Shown piece by piece: positions 47,201-55,677 of a stretch of 64,000 nucleotides of DNA (position 1 is its first letter; every line of letters starts with the position of its first letter). The position numbers were made by a program, and so were the translations under genes. The notes under the pieces are model-generated. The model had not been told where the DNA came from, ran no database searches, and saw only the letters and a list, made by a program, of their open reading frames with translations. The stretch is from Tsukamurella conjunctivitidis (GTDB lineage Bacteria > Actinomycetota > Actinomycetes > Mycobacteriales > Mycobacteriaceae), in the NCBI RefSeq assembly GCF_007858475.1, contig NZ_VIGX01000011.1, forward strand, positions 48,892 to 112,891, given 5' to 3'.

Positions 47201-48571
47201 CCCGGCGGGCTCCTCGACCACGTCCGGCGGCGGCTGGTCGCCGGACAAGACGTACACCGCCCCGGCCAGCGCCGCGAGAATCCAGGTCATGTACCAGATC
47301 TGCATGAAGCCCGAGGTGTCGAGGATCAGGCAGATCACGATCAGCGCGGCGATGGACCCGCTGATACCGCTGGCGATGTCGGCGAGCGCCCCGTGGGCCC
47401 TCGCCGAAGCGCGGATCGCGAGGTAGAGACCCACTCCCAGGGCGCCGAGGAACGTGACCAGACCGAAGACACCGGCCTCCATGAGGCGCGAGAGGTACTG
47501 GTTGTCGAGGACCGGCTGCTTGAGCGTCGGATACGCGCCCACCCCCTGCCCGAACCAGAGCCGTTTCCAGACGTTCTCCGCAACGAAGGCCTGGCCGACG
47601 GCCCGCGATTGCAGCGACGAGTCGTTGCCGGATCCCGCGAAGGTCTCGATCAGCGCGGTGATGATCTTGATCTGCGCGATCGTACCGACGATCACGATCG
47701 TGGCGGCGCTGACGACGATGCCGAGCAACCGGCGCACTGGCCAGCGCCAGCACATTACGAGCAGTGCGGCGACCCCGCCGACGACCGCCGACCGGGACAG
47801 GGACGCCGCGTCCGCGACAACGATGAGGCCCGTGCACGTCAGCCAGGGCCACACCTTAGCCCCACGGGCTCGGGCGGCCAGGATCATCCCGGCACCGAGC
47901 GGGACGAGCAGCGTGAGCACCGCGCCCAGCTCAAGTGGGTGCCCCGCGCTGCCCTGCGGCCGATTCAGCCCTGCCCGCGTTGCGTTCTTGATCAAGACGA
48001 AATCGTTCGCCTTCGTGAGCCCCGGAATCCGGAAGCTGGCCGCGATGTCGAGCCCTGTGCCGGCGAACAGCAGCGCGAACAGAGCGCTCACGGTTCCGCC
48101 GAGCAGGAGGCCGCCCAGGATGATACGGAGCGACTGCTCGGTCCGCGCGACCGCGAGGATCAGCAGCACCATTCCGACCAACAACATGTCGACGATGATG
48201 TAGCGGTCCATCGCCTCGACCGTGATGCCGCTCGGGACGCCGCGCGACATTGCGCCCGCGTAGGAGACGAAGGAGGCACACGCGTAGGCGAGCACGGCCG
48301 CCACGATGGTGCGGTCGCGCACAGGCAGTCCGTACCCGGTAAACGCGGCGGTCCCCCACACCAACGCACCCACCGCGAACATGGTCTGGGCCAGCGTCAG
48401 TCCGTACGTGGCCGGGACCGTGATCGTCTGGCGCATCGACAGCAACGCGAAACCGCACGTCGCCACGAACACCGCGCCCGGTGGCCCGATCGTCCGGGCG
48501 ATCCTGCGCGTGATCGTCGATCCCACGTCGACAGGATCGAGTACGGCGAGCGACTCCCGCAGCCGTGTCAC
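47198..48571 (-). CDS. O-antigen ligase/Wzy-like polymerase
   Basis: A 457-residue membrane protein with about 11-12 helices and the large loop of the Wzy_C family (SGNDSSLQSRAVGQAFVAEN then WFGQGVGAYPTLKQPVLDNQ). The conserved Arg and the GxGxGxY-type segment match ligase/polymerase enzymes that act on undecaprenyl-linked glycans outside the membrane. The GTG start overlaps the upstream Wzz-like gene by 4 bases (GTGA). The two form an operon that probably polymerises and size-controls a surface glycan. Confidence 0.83.
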   Translation of the reverse strand: MTRLRESLAVLDPVDVGSTITRRIARTIGPPGAVFVATCGFALLSMRQTITVPATYGLTLAQTMFAVGALVWGTAAFTGYGLPVRDRTIVAAVLAYACASFVSYAGAMSRGVPSGITVEAMDRYIIVDMLLVGMVLLILAVARTEQSLRIILGGLLLGGTVSALFALLFAGTGLDIAASFRIPGLTKANDFVLIKNATRAGLNRPQGSAGHPLELGAVLTLLVPLGAGMILAARARGAKVWPWLTCTGLIVVADAASLSRSAVVGGVAALLVMCWRWPVRRLLGIVVSAATIVIVGTIAQIKIITALIETFAGSGNDSSLQSRAVGQAFVAENVWKRLWFGQGVGAYPTLKQPVLDNQYLSRLMEAGVFGLVTFLGALGVGLYLAIRASARAHGALADIASGISGSIAALIVICLILDTSGFMQIWYMTWILAALAGAVYVLSGDQPPPDVVEEPAG

Positions 48572-49290
48572 AACAACGCCTGCTCGGTGTGAGGATCCAC
48601 TGTCGCCGATGCGCCGTCCTCCAGGGGGCCGGAGTGAGTCGGATGGTCACCATCGACGGGCTCGGGCCCGCCCCGGGCAGCACTTCCTCGCAGTCCCGCC
48701 AGCAGGACCACGACGAACAGGACCAGGAGCATTCCGCCCATCGCGTATCCGACGGCGGTCCGCGCCGGATCCGCACCGCTCAGGACTCCCGGCCTGGGCT
48801 CGACCGCCACTCGTAGGTCGGCGAAGGTCCCGTCGACCATGCCCGATTCCCGTTGCATGGCCTGGAGGCGGACGCGCAGAAAGTCAATGAGGGCCACCGC
48901 CGCCTCACGGGACGCCCACTGGTTCGGCGCGCGGACCGCGAACACGACCTGCGGGGAGAGAAGCGCGGACGAGCCCTCACCTGCCACCGTCGAGACGACG
49001 TAGTCCGGCGACCCGCCCTTGTCCGCGACGACACGCCGGGCGTCCTCACTGACCGCCACGGTCGCCAGGACGTGCGCCAACTGTGCCGTATTGGACAGGT
49101 TCGTGAACGGGTTCAGCGTGGGGTTCGGGTTACCGGCACCAGGCGGGATGGCGACGACCGCCCCCACCGATTCGTATTCGACGGTGATCGACTTCCAGCC
49201 CACGGCACCGCAGACGATGGCGGCGACGATAACGGCGGCGACGACGACACGGCGCAGGAAGACGTCTCGAACCATGCCCGCAATGTCCAC
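48568..49290 (-). CDS. Wzz-like chain-length/co-polymerase protein, PPGAG type (copy 1)
   Basis: A 240-residue protein with TM1 at residues 13-31, an extracytoplasmic domain with PPGAG (49-53) and NPFTNLSN (60-67), and TM2 near residues 190-210, ending in a cytosolic tail without a kinase. The layout is that of Wzz/FepE co-polymerases, which set glycan length. It is paralogous to the protein at 50510-51229. The GTG at 49290 was chosen over the ATG at 49275 because GGGAAGG lies 6-7 bases upstream. First gene of the operon with the Wzy-like gene. Confidence 0.75.
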   Translation of the reverse strand: MDIAGMVRDVFLRRVVVAAVIVAAIVCGAVGWKSITVEYESVGAVVAIPPGAGNPNPTLNPFTNLSNTAQLAHVLATVAVSEDARRVVADKGGSPDYVVSTVAGEGSSALLSPQVVFAVRAPNQWASREAAVALIDFLRVRLQAMQRESGMVDGTFADLRVAVEPRPGVLSGADPARTAVGYAMGGMLLVLFVVVLLAGLRGSAARGGPEPVDGDHPTHSGPLEDGASATVDPHTEQALL

Positions 49291-49383
49291 GTCCGTCCTT
49301 CCCGCCTCACTCTGTCTGTCGCGCCTCCCAGGACTGTGAGCGCCTGCGATAATGCGATCGCAATGATAGCCGGAAGGAACCGA

Positions 49384-50649
49384 ATGCCCCGCATACTCGA
49401 CTCCCTGCGTGCGCTCCCGCGCTCCCACGCGGTCGCCCTGGCCATGTTCGCAGCAGCATCGCTCCTTGTCATCGCCTATGCGGTCCACAGCGGCACACCG
49501 CTGCGCTACAGCGACGAGAAAGAGTACGTCGAGATCGCGCGCGGGATCGTGGCCGGCGACGGGTACCGCCTGTACGGGGCAGATAGTGCGTACCGACCTC
49601 CTGCCTGGCCTCTGTTGTTGGCGGCGTTCCTCGCGGTCGGGGTTCCGGAATCCCTGCTACCCGCCGTCTCCGCCGCGCTTCTGGTGATCGCGGCTGTGAG
49701 CGCGGGTGTTTTGGGTGTGCGCATCACCCGGTGCGCGCTCGGCGCGATCGCCGCTCCGTTCGTCCTGCTCTATCCCATCAACGCCTACACGGCGACGACG
49801 CTTTATCCGCAGGCCCTTGCCACGGCGGCACTGGTCCTGCTCGTGCTGTACGCGTCCCGCGCCGGCGACGGCCACCTGTCCACGCGCTCCGCGTTGGCGA
49901 TCGGGGCCCTGCTCGCCGTATCGGTGCTCTCCGTCCCCACGATGGGATTCAGCGCCGCCGTGATCGGGCTGTGGATCCTCGTGCGTCAGCACGGCAACCG
50001 CTTCCGATACGCAGTCGCCGCCGGGCTCACCGCCTTCGCCCCGATCGCGGCGTGGACGGTCTACAACGCGCACCGCCTGGGATCGCCCGTGGTGGTCAGC
50101 ACCAGCGGGGGCCGCAACCTGCTGATCGGGAACAACCCCTCCGCCACCGGCAGTTCCGGAGTCGCCGTCGACCTGGGCCCGTACGAAGCAGGTGCACGAG
50201 GCTTGAACGAGGTGGATCAGGATCGCTACATGCAGCAGTCGGCGATCGACTGGATCACCGCGAATCCGGGCCGGGCCGCCTCTCTGTACGTCGAGAAGAC
50301 GTTGAACTATTTCGCGCCCTACAACCCGCCGGCCACCGCCGAGCAGGCCGAGAGTCCCGCTCGCATCGCACTGTTGGTACTCGCATTCGCAGTGATGCTC
50401 GTAGGTGTCGCGCTACGGTTGGGCCTCCATCGCAGGCTGTCGATCCGGCCGGTGGAGTGGCTGATCATGGGCCTGTTCGTCGCGAACGCGCCCGTGATGG
50501 CCGTCTTCTTCACCCGAACCCGGTTCCGACAGCCACTGGATGCTCTGCTTCTGATCGAAACCGCGGTCGCCGTCGCGGTCGTGGTGCCCCTGCTGCTCGC
50601 CCGTCGGCGCTCCGCACGTACCGCCACACCAACGCCAATCCCAGAGTGA
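49384..50649 (+). CDS. GT39/ArnT-like membrane glycosyltransferase
   Basis: A 421-residue GT-C type transferase with about ten helices. Seen: N-terminal helix, then the acidic loop YSDEKEYVEIARGIVAGDGY carrying the catalytic-type DE, ADSAYRPPAWPLLLAAFLAVG, and the GxxPLxSPVVVSTSGGRNLLIGNNPSA lumenal segment in shortened form. Such enzymes use polyprenyl-phosphate sugars. The ATG has GGAAGG 6 bases upstream. It is divergent from the Wzz-Wzy pair and its end overlaps the second Wzz-like gene by 140 bases. Confidence 0.8.
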   Translation: MPRILDSLRALPRSHAVALAMFAAASLLVIAYAVHSGTPLRYSDEKEYVEIARGIVAGDGYRLYGADSAYRPPAWPLLLAAFLAVGVPESLLPAVSAALLVIAAVSAGVLGVRITRCALGAIAAPFVLLYPINAYTATTLYPQALATAALVLLVLYASRAGDGHLSTRSALAIGALLAVSVLSVPTMGFSAAVIGLWILVRQHGNRFRYAVAAGLTAFAPIAAWTVYNAHRLGSPVVVSTSGGRNLLIGNNPSATGSSGVAVDLGPYEAGARGLNEVDQDRYMQQSAIDWITANPGRAASLYVEKTLNYFAPYNPPATAEQAESPARIALLVLAFAVMLVGVALRLGLHRRLSIRPVEWLIMGLFVANAPVMAVFFTRTRFRQPLDALLLIETAVAVAVVVPLLLARRRSARTATPTPIPE

Positions 50650-51229
50650 CCAGGGCGGAGACCGCGCCGAAGGTCAACGCGGCAATGGCGAGATCACCGG
50701 TGACCTCGTGCGCCGCGGGCGCGGGCACTGCGACCTGGACCTGGGCCATCCGGTCCACGGGAACGCCGGCGCTGGTCTGGATCGAGCGGACGGCATCGCG
50801 GACGGCAGCGACGAGCGCATCGGCACCGCGCCGGGCGGCGTCGGCATCGCCGGCGTTGATGGTGTAGTCGATCTGGGCGACGTTCTGGGCGAAATTCGCG
50901 CGCACCTCCCGCGCCACCGTCTCGAGGGTGTAGTCGCGGCGCGCTCCGGACGAGGCGGCCACGCGATCGCGGGTCTCCTCCGATCGGACATTCGTCGCCA
51001 CGACCGCGGTGAACTGTGTGGAGTTGTACATGTTCGCGAACGGGTTCTGACCTGCATCCTTGCTGCCCGCTCCAGGCGGCAGCACGATGACCGTCCCCTG
51101 CGTCGTGTAGTACGGCTCCGTCGTCGAGTACCCGACAGTCCCGCCGGCGGCGGCCGCGGCGACCACCAGCGCGGCGGCGAACACCCTGCCGCGCAGGCCC
51201 CGGAGCCACCGGGCCAGATCAGTCCACAC
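50510..51229 (-). CDS. Wzz-like protein, PPGAG type (copy 2)
   Basis: A 239-residue paralogue of the protein at 48568-49290. TM1 is at residues 16-33, followed by PPGAG (51-55), QNPFANMYN (61-69), an extracytoplasmic coiled or helical region, and TM2 at about 178-203, with a basic tail RPRRRPRFRS. No kinase domain. The GTG has a GAGGAA site just upstream. Its last 140 bases are antisense to the end of the GT39-like gene, so the two are tail-to-tail overlapped. Confidence 0.72.
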   Translation of the reverse strand: MWTDLARWLRGLRGRVFAAALVVAAAAAGGTVGYSTTEPYYTTQGTVIVLPPGAGSKDAGQNPFANMYNSTQFTAVVATNVRSEETRDRVAASSGARRDYTLETVAREVRANFAQNVAQIDYTINAGDADAARRGADALVAAVRDAVRSIQTSAGVPVDRMAQVQVAVPAPAAHEVTGDLAIAALTFGAVSALVTLGLALVWRYVRSADGRAAGAPRPRRRPRFRSEAEHPVAVGTGFG

Positions 51230-51405
51230 GTTTCCTCAGCACCCCGTCGGTCTTCACGATCGCAATCGACTCTAGCGTGCCGTGAGCCTCGGAGCCCAAC
51301 CCCGCGGGGCTTGACCGTCCCGAACCGTCGTGATCGACTGGGCGCAGGTAATCGGCGTTACGAAACCAGCGCTTGTGCAATCCGACCGATCGGAACGGGT
51401 CCGTC

Positions 51406-52872
51406 ATGAATGCGAAGCCCCTGGGCGCGATGGCCGCCGCCCTCCTCACCGTCGCCGCCCTCACGGCGTGCGGGTCCAGCGAGGATCAGCAGGACAGCTC
51501 CGTCGCCTTCTCCCAGATCACCGGCGACGACTTCACGGCCAACCCCGGCGCCTGGCAGACCGACGGTGTGCCCGTGCCCGAGAAGGGCGTCACGATGGTG
51601 GGCGATCCCGTCGCCGCGCAGGCCCTGGCGAACGCGGGGCTCGAGCAGGGCACCATCACCGCCAGTTCCGGCGACGGTGCCACCGTCTTCTACCCGAAGG
51701 CGCCGCCCGTACCCGGTCTGCCCGTCGGCGAGCACGAGGTGGCGCCTCCGCCGCCGCAGCTCACGCGACCCGTCAACACCCGTCCGTGGAACTACACGCC
51801 GCACCAGATCGCCGTGTACCGCCAGATCTGCGAGACGGGCCGGTGGAACGGCTGGGTCGCCGGCGCCGAGGTGCAGTCGCAGACCTGTTGGACCGTGTAC
51901 GGACGGCAGCTCGGCGTTCGACCGTGGTACCCCGGGCAGCCGAAGCCGTGGGAGCGCCCGTCCTGGCCCAAGCCCTGGTACGACGCCGCCTTCCGCGCCG
52001 ACGTTCCCGTGATGTGGGTGTATCCGCGCGACTGGAGCCGGCCGCGGCCGCAGCCGATCATCTCCGTCTCGATCGGGCTGAACGTGCCGCAGAACCCGCA
52101 CGCCCGTCCCAACCCGCGGTTCCGCGACGACCCCTACCTGCCGGTGTGGGCGGTCACGCCCGGCCGGCCCGTCGCGGCCCGGGACCAGGCCCGGGTCGTC
52201 GCGCCGTGGCTCGCCTACGACGTCACGCCGACGGCCCGCTACACCCCGCCGCCCGTCTACCCGGGCACGGCCCTCGCCGCGATGCCCTCGTCGGGCCGGG
52301 CCGAGGTCATCACCGCTCTTCCCGGCGCGGACGGCGAGTGGAACCCGAACCGGGACCGGACGGTGCTCTCCCCCTCCGCCCGCGCCATCGCCGGCGCGGC
52401 CGTCTACAACGGGACCAGGGCCGACGTGGTGCGGGCCCTGGGCGAGGACGTCGACGTGAGCGTCGCGACCAGCCGCAGCCGCCCGTCGACGACCACGACC
52501 ACGACCACGAAGGCGAAGACCGGCTCGAGCGCGGCCGCCACCTCGACGGCCCGGACGACCGACGCCGACGGCGCGGAGTCCACGACGACCACACGGACCA
52601 CCGATCGCACGACCACCACGACGACCACGAAGGCTCCGTCCACCACCACGACGAAGCCCGTGAAGACCACGGAGCCGACCACGACGAAGCCCGAGACCTC
52701 GGCACCGTCGGCGACGCGGACCACGACGACCGCGCCGAAGACGACCACGACCGAGGCCCCGGTCAGCACGACGCAGGCGGAGAAGCCGGCGACGACCACC
52801 ACGACCACACCGCCGAAGCGGACCACCACCGCGCCGGCCGCGACGACGACCACGACGACTCCGGCGCGCTGA
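51406..52872 (+). CDS. Thr-rich lipoprotein, unrecognised
   Basis: A 488-residue exported protein. The lipobox LTAC is near residue 25. Residues 30-350 form an unrecognised domain with many Trp and Pro (WNYTPHQIAVYRQICETGRW, WYPGQPKPWERPSWPKPWY). The last about 130 residues are nearly all Thr with Pro, Ala and Lys. Such tails are usual O-mannosylation targets in this order and span the cell wall. The tail is encoded by ACG/ACC repeats. Function unknown; a wall-attached lipoprotein is inferred. The upstream 176 bases (51230-51405) hold no other gene. Confidence 0.78.
   Translation: MNAKPLGAMAAALLTVAALTACGSSEDQQDSSVAFSQITGDDFTANPGAWQTDGVPVPEKGVTMVGDPVAAQALANAGLEQGTITASSGDGATVFYPKAPPVPGLPVGEHEVAPPPPQLTRPVNTRPWNYTPHQIAVYRQICETGRWNGWVAGAEVQSQTCWTVYGRQLGVRPWYPGQPKPWERPSWPKPWYDAAFRADVPVMWVYPRDWSRPRPQPIISVSIGLNVPQNPHARPNPRFRDDPYLPVWAVTPGRPVAARDQARVVAPWLAYDVTPTARYTPPPVYPGTALAAMPSSGRAEVITALPGADGEWNPNRDRTVLSPSARAIAGAAVYNGTRADVVRALGEDVDVSVATSRSRPSTTTTTTTKAKTGSSAAATSTARTTDADGAESTTTTRTTDRTTTTTTTKAPSTTTTKPVKTTEPTTTKPETSAPSATRTTTTAPKTTTTEAPVSTTQAEKPATTTTTTPPKRTTTAPAATTTTTTPAR
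52480..52870 (+). repeat. ACG/ACC low-complexity tract
   Basis: DNA-level repeat coding the Thr-rich tail, built mainly from ACG, ACC and CCG/AAG codons. It is not a CRISPR and has no fixed period; a likely site of length variation. Confidence 0.7.
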
Positions 52873-52981
52873 CCGCACGGCGGGCTCCCCACCGGCCGCC
52901 GCGGTTCGCCTCCGCTCCCCACGCGACTCATAGTCGTTCGATAGTGTTGTGCGATCTCGAAAACTTGTCGGTGGGTCGGCG

Positions 52982-52987
52982 TAGCGT
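52982..52987 (+). promoter_or_regulatory. -10 hexamer upstream of the HNH gene's likely original start
   Basis: TAGCGT lies 6 bases before the ATG at 52994, the start of an N-terminal segment (MDENIAVEEDPPPEGRSVAE) that is out of frame with the HNH protein. Confidence 0.5.
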
Positions 52988-52993
52988 CCTGGT

Positions 52994-53069
52994 ATGGACG
53001 AAAACATTGCGGTAGAGGAGGACCCGCCTCCCGAGGGAAGGTCGGTGGCCGAGCGGTTGCGTTCGAGTC
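52994..53069 (+). pseudogene. Out-of-frame N-terminal segment of the DUF222-HNH protein
   Basis: The frame opened by ATG 52994 encodes an acidic, protein-like start and then runs into Arg-rich nonsense after about 25 codons. The downstream HNH frame is offset by one base. A one-base indel near 53070 would join them. Confidence 0.45.
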
Positions 53070-54215
53070 ATGTGCGGCGGTGCCTGGCTGGTGCTCGAAC
53101 AGTACGCGCTCGCTGCTGATCTGTTGCGGGAGCGGGTGTGCGAGCGGATCGCCGCCGGGTTGGCGCAGGATCGGTGGCAGCAGGGCGTGGCCGCGGAGAT
53201 CGGGCTGGCCTTGCACATGTCGCCGCATACGGCCGCGCGGTTCCTTGCGCGGGCGGTGGAGTTGGAACGCAACATGCCGCAGCTACGGGCCCGGCTGCAT
53301 GCGGGTGATCTGACGCCGGAAGCGATCCCGACTCTGCTGGCAGGACTTGCGCATCTCGATGTCGCGGATCGGCAACGGGCTGACGCGGAACTGTGCGCGG
53401 ATCCGGCCGTGTTGGCCGGGTTGGGGCTCAAGCAGATCGCGGCCCGCGTGGAGCAGGTCGCTTACCGTCTCGGCGCGCAGGCGACGGTGGATCGGAACGC
53501 CGCCGCGGAGAAGGACCGCACCGTCACCATTCGGCCGCTGCCGGAGGGGATGGCCCGGGTCTCGCTGCTGCTGCCGGTCGCGCAGGCCGTCGGTGTGTAC
53601 GCGGCCGTTCGGAAGGCTGCGGAGTCGCTGCGCGGCATCGGGGAGGAGGCGCGGACCGTGGGGCAGCTGATGGCCGACACGGCCATTGCCCGCCTCACCG
53701 GCCGCGAGGCCGCCGCCGGGCAGCCGGTCACGGTGAACCTGACCATCCCCGCCACTGTGCTCCTCGGCGATCAGTCCGGGACCGGGCACCTCGACGGTGG
53801 CGGCACCATACCCGCGGAGATCGCCCGCAACCTCGTCGGGAGGGCCACCGCCGCTGGCGTCGCCTGGGTCAAACGGCTCTACGTCGCGGAGTCGGGTGCG
53901 GTGGTGGCGATGGACTCGCGGCAACGCTGCTTCCCCGACGGACTCGCGGAGCTGATCCGCGCCCGAGACCGGTACTGCCGCACCCCGTACTGCGACGCAC
54001 CCATCGCGCACACCGATCACGTCGTCCCACACGCGAAAGGTGGTGCCACCGAGTTCGAGAACGGCCAAGGCCTCTGCGCAGCATGCAACTACGCCAAGGA
54101 AGCCGCCGGCTGGCGAAGCACCGTCATCCCCGACCCGAGCGGGCGCCACACCGTCGAAACCCGCACCCCCACCGGGCATGTGCACCGATCCACGGCGCCG
54201 CCCCAGGCGGCGTGA
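53070..54215 (+). CDS. DUF222-HNH endonuclease-like protein (13E12 family)
   Basis: A 381-residue protein. The helical DUF222 domain is followed by an HNH domain near residues 280-345: FPDGLAELIRARDRYCRTPYC, AHTDHVVPHAKGGATEFENG and CAACNYAKE, with the Cys-Cys zinc site and HNH residues visible. These proteins occur in many copies in mycobacteria and relatives; activity is mostly undefined. The annotated ATG has no ribosome binding site, and the real start may be the out-of-frame ATG at 52994. Its stop touches the lipase stop. Confidence 0.75.
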   Translation: MCGGAWLVLEQYALAADLLRERVCERIAAGLAQDRWQQGVAAEIGLALHMSPHTAARFLARAVELERNMPQLRARLHAGDLTPEAIPTLLAGLAHLDVADRQRADAELCADPAVLAGLGLKQIAARVEQVAYRLGAQATVDRNAAAEKDRTVTIRPLPEGMARVSLLLPVAQAVGVYAAVRKAAESLRGIGEEARTVGQLMADTAIARLTGREAAAGQPVTVNLTIPATVLLGDQSGTGHLDGGGTIPAEIARNLVGRATAAGVAWVKRLYVAESGAVVAMDSRQRCFPDGLAELIRARDRYCRTPYCDAPIAHTDHVVPHAKGGATEFENGQGLCAACNYAKEAAGWRSTVIPDPSGRHTVETRTPTGHVHRSTAPPQAA

Positions 54216-55514
54216 TCAGATCCGGCGGCCGAGCCCCACGCGGGTCAGCGTGCCGGCGAGGCGCAGCGTGCGCCCGAGCTGCCGCGGCGAGGCCATGATG
54301 GTCCGCTTGTGCCGGTGCCCGGCCTTGGCGGCGGGCTTGCCGTCGAGCCGGTCGGCGAGCCAACCGAGCAGCATCGGCGCCGAGAGGAAGTGCATGGAGA
54401 AGTGGTCGCTCCACTGGTCGGTCACGTACTCGACGTGCGTGCCGCCGGCGGCGTATCGCCCGACGTGCGCCTCGGCGTCGGTGACCGGGGAGATCTGGTC
54501 CTTGGTGGACTGCACCACGAGCATCGGCACCGCGGGCGCGGACTGGCCGGGCCGGATGTCGTCGAAGATCTCCAGCAGCTTGGGCAGCCGGGCGATGTCC
54601 TCGAACGGGATGTCGCAGTAGTAGCCGAAGTCCTTGTGCGCCATCTTGCGGATGGCCCGCTCGGGTGACCAGTGGAGCGCGTCCTCGTAGAAGAGCTTGC
54701 GGCCCTTGTCGTCGACGTGCTCGGCGAGCACCTCGCGGAGCGTCGGGTACTCGCGGGCCAGCGCCGCGATCACCAGCGTCGGCAGCCCCGTGAACAGGGT
54801 GTTGTTGAGGTAGACGAAGACATTGCCCGGGTCGGAGACGGGTGCGCCCACGGCCCCGGCGACCAGGTTCAGCTCCGGGGCGTACGACGGTGCGATCTCC
54901 GCCGCCCAGGACGTGGCGAGGCCGCCGCCCGAATAGCCCCAGACGCCGAGGCGCGTGTCGGCGGCGAGGCCGAGCGGCTCGTGCGAGAGCGCGGCACGCA
55001 GGCCGTCGAGCACCATGTAGCCGGGCTCGCGGGGGATGCCCCAGCGGCCGGCCTGGCCACCGTGATCGGGCACGGAGACGGTCCACCCCTTGGCGACGGC
55101 AGCGGCGATGAAGAGGTACTCGATCTGCGGGAACGAGGCGTCGTCGCAGCGGACGCCGTGCTGCAGCACGTACGAGGGGAAGGTCTTGGGGTGCAGCGAG
55201 TCGATCGCGCACTGGTACGAGACCAGCGGGGCTCCGGGCTTCGCGCCGCGCAGCGGGCTGAGCACCGTGGTCACGGTGACCTCGGGGACGCCGTGCATGT
55301 TGACGGTGCGGTACAGCAGCTGGGTGGCGCGCACCTTCTGCTTGATCCGGCCGAGGAAGCCGATGCTCACGTCGCGGTACCGCAGCACGGTGCCCTCGGG
55401 CGCGTCCTCGAAGCCCGACGGGGCGTCGAAGAACGGGTCGGAGCCCACCATCTGCGGCTCCGCGGGTGCGGGCCACTGCTCGGCGAGGTCCGTGCGGTTC
55501 TGCACAGCCGTCAT
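54216..55514 (-). CDS. LIP-family secretory-type lipase
   Basis: A 432-residue alpha/beta-hydrolase of the fungal/actinobacterial LIP family (PF03583 type). Seen: DALHPKT-like SYQCAIDSLH, VSVPDHGGQAGRWG, the nucleophile elbow VWGYSGGGLATSW, and the late His in WSDHFSM. It lacks a visible signal peptide; the start MTAVQNRTDLAEQW follows an AGGAGG site. It probably hydrolyses lipid or polyester acyl esters. A 10-base-arm dyad sits over the -35 region of its promoter, so it is likely under repressor control. Confidence 0.87.
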   Translation of the reverse strand: MTAVQNRTDLAEQWPAPAEPQMVGSDPFFDAPSGFEDAPEGTVLRYRDVSIGFLGRIKQKVRATQLLYRTVNMHGVPEVTVTTVLSPLRGAKPGAPLVSYQCAIDSLHPKTFPSYVLQHGVRCDDASFPQIEYLFIAAAVAKGWTVSVPDHGGQAGRWGIPREPGYMVLDGLRAALSHEPLGLAADTRLGVWGYSGGGLATSWAAEIAPSYAPELNLVAGAVGAPVSDPGNVFVYLNNTLFTGLPTLVIAALAREYPTLREVLAEHVDDKGRKLFYEDALHWSPERAIRKMAHKDFGYYCDIPFEDIARLPKLLEIFDDIRPGQSAPAVPMLVVQSTKDQISPVTDAEAHVGRYAAGGTHVEYVTDQWSDHFSMHFLSAPMLLGWLADRLDGKPAAKAGHRHKRTIMASPRQLGRTLRLAGTLTRVGLGRRI

Positions 55515-55545
55515 GTCGCGTCCTCCTGATCGGGCGTTCGGGGCG

Positions 55546-55551
55546 ACACTA
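55546..55551 (-). promoter_or_regulatory. -10 hexamer of the lipase gene
   Basis: On the minus strand TAGTGT precedes the AGGAGG site and start at 55514 by a short leader. Confidence 0.4.
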
Positions 55552-55559
55552 CACGCAGT

Positions 55560-55586
55560 TGGGACAGATCTGAAGAATCTGTCCCA
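55560..55586. promoter_or_regulatory. Dyad operator at the lipase promoter
   Basis: TGGGACAGAT and ATCTGTCCCA are perfect 10-base arms around a 7-base spacer. The site covers the expected -35 region of the lipase promoter. The geometry fits a TetR-type repressor; the nearest one is encoded at 55840-56445, but its own promoter has a different dyad. Confidence 0.7.
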
Positions 55587-55677
55587 TTTGTGATCGGTGA
55601 ACATCCCATGAACCGGCCTCAAGAAGTCGTTCGACGGGCTACGTTTGCACCTTCACGAAGCAGAAGAGGTGACCGCC

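Noticed and set aside
52480-52870. Repeated ACG/ACC units as a possible CRISPR or satellite
   Set aside because: The repeats are in-frame Thr codons of a lipoprotein tail, without fixed unit length or unique spacers.
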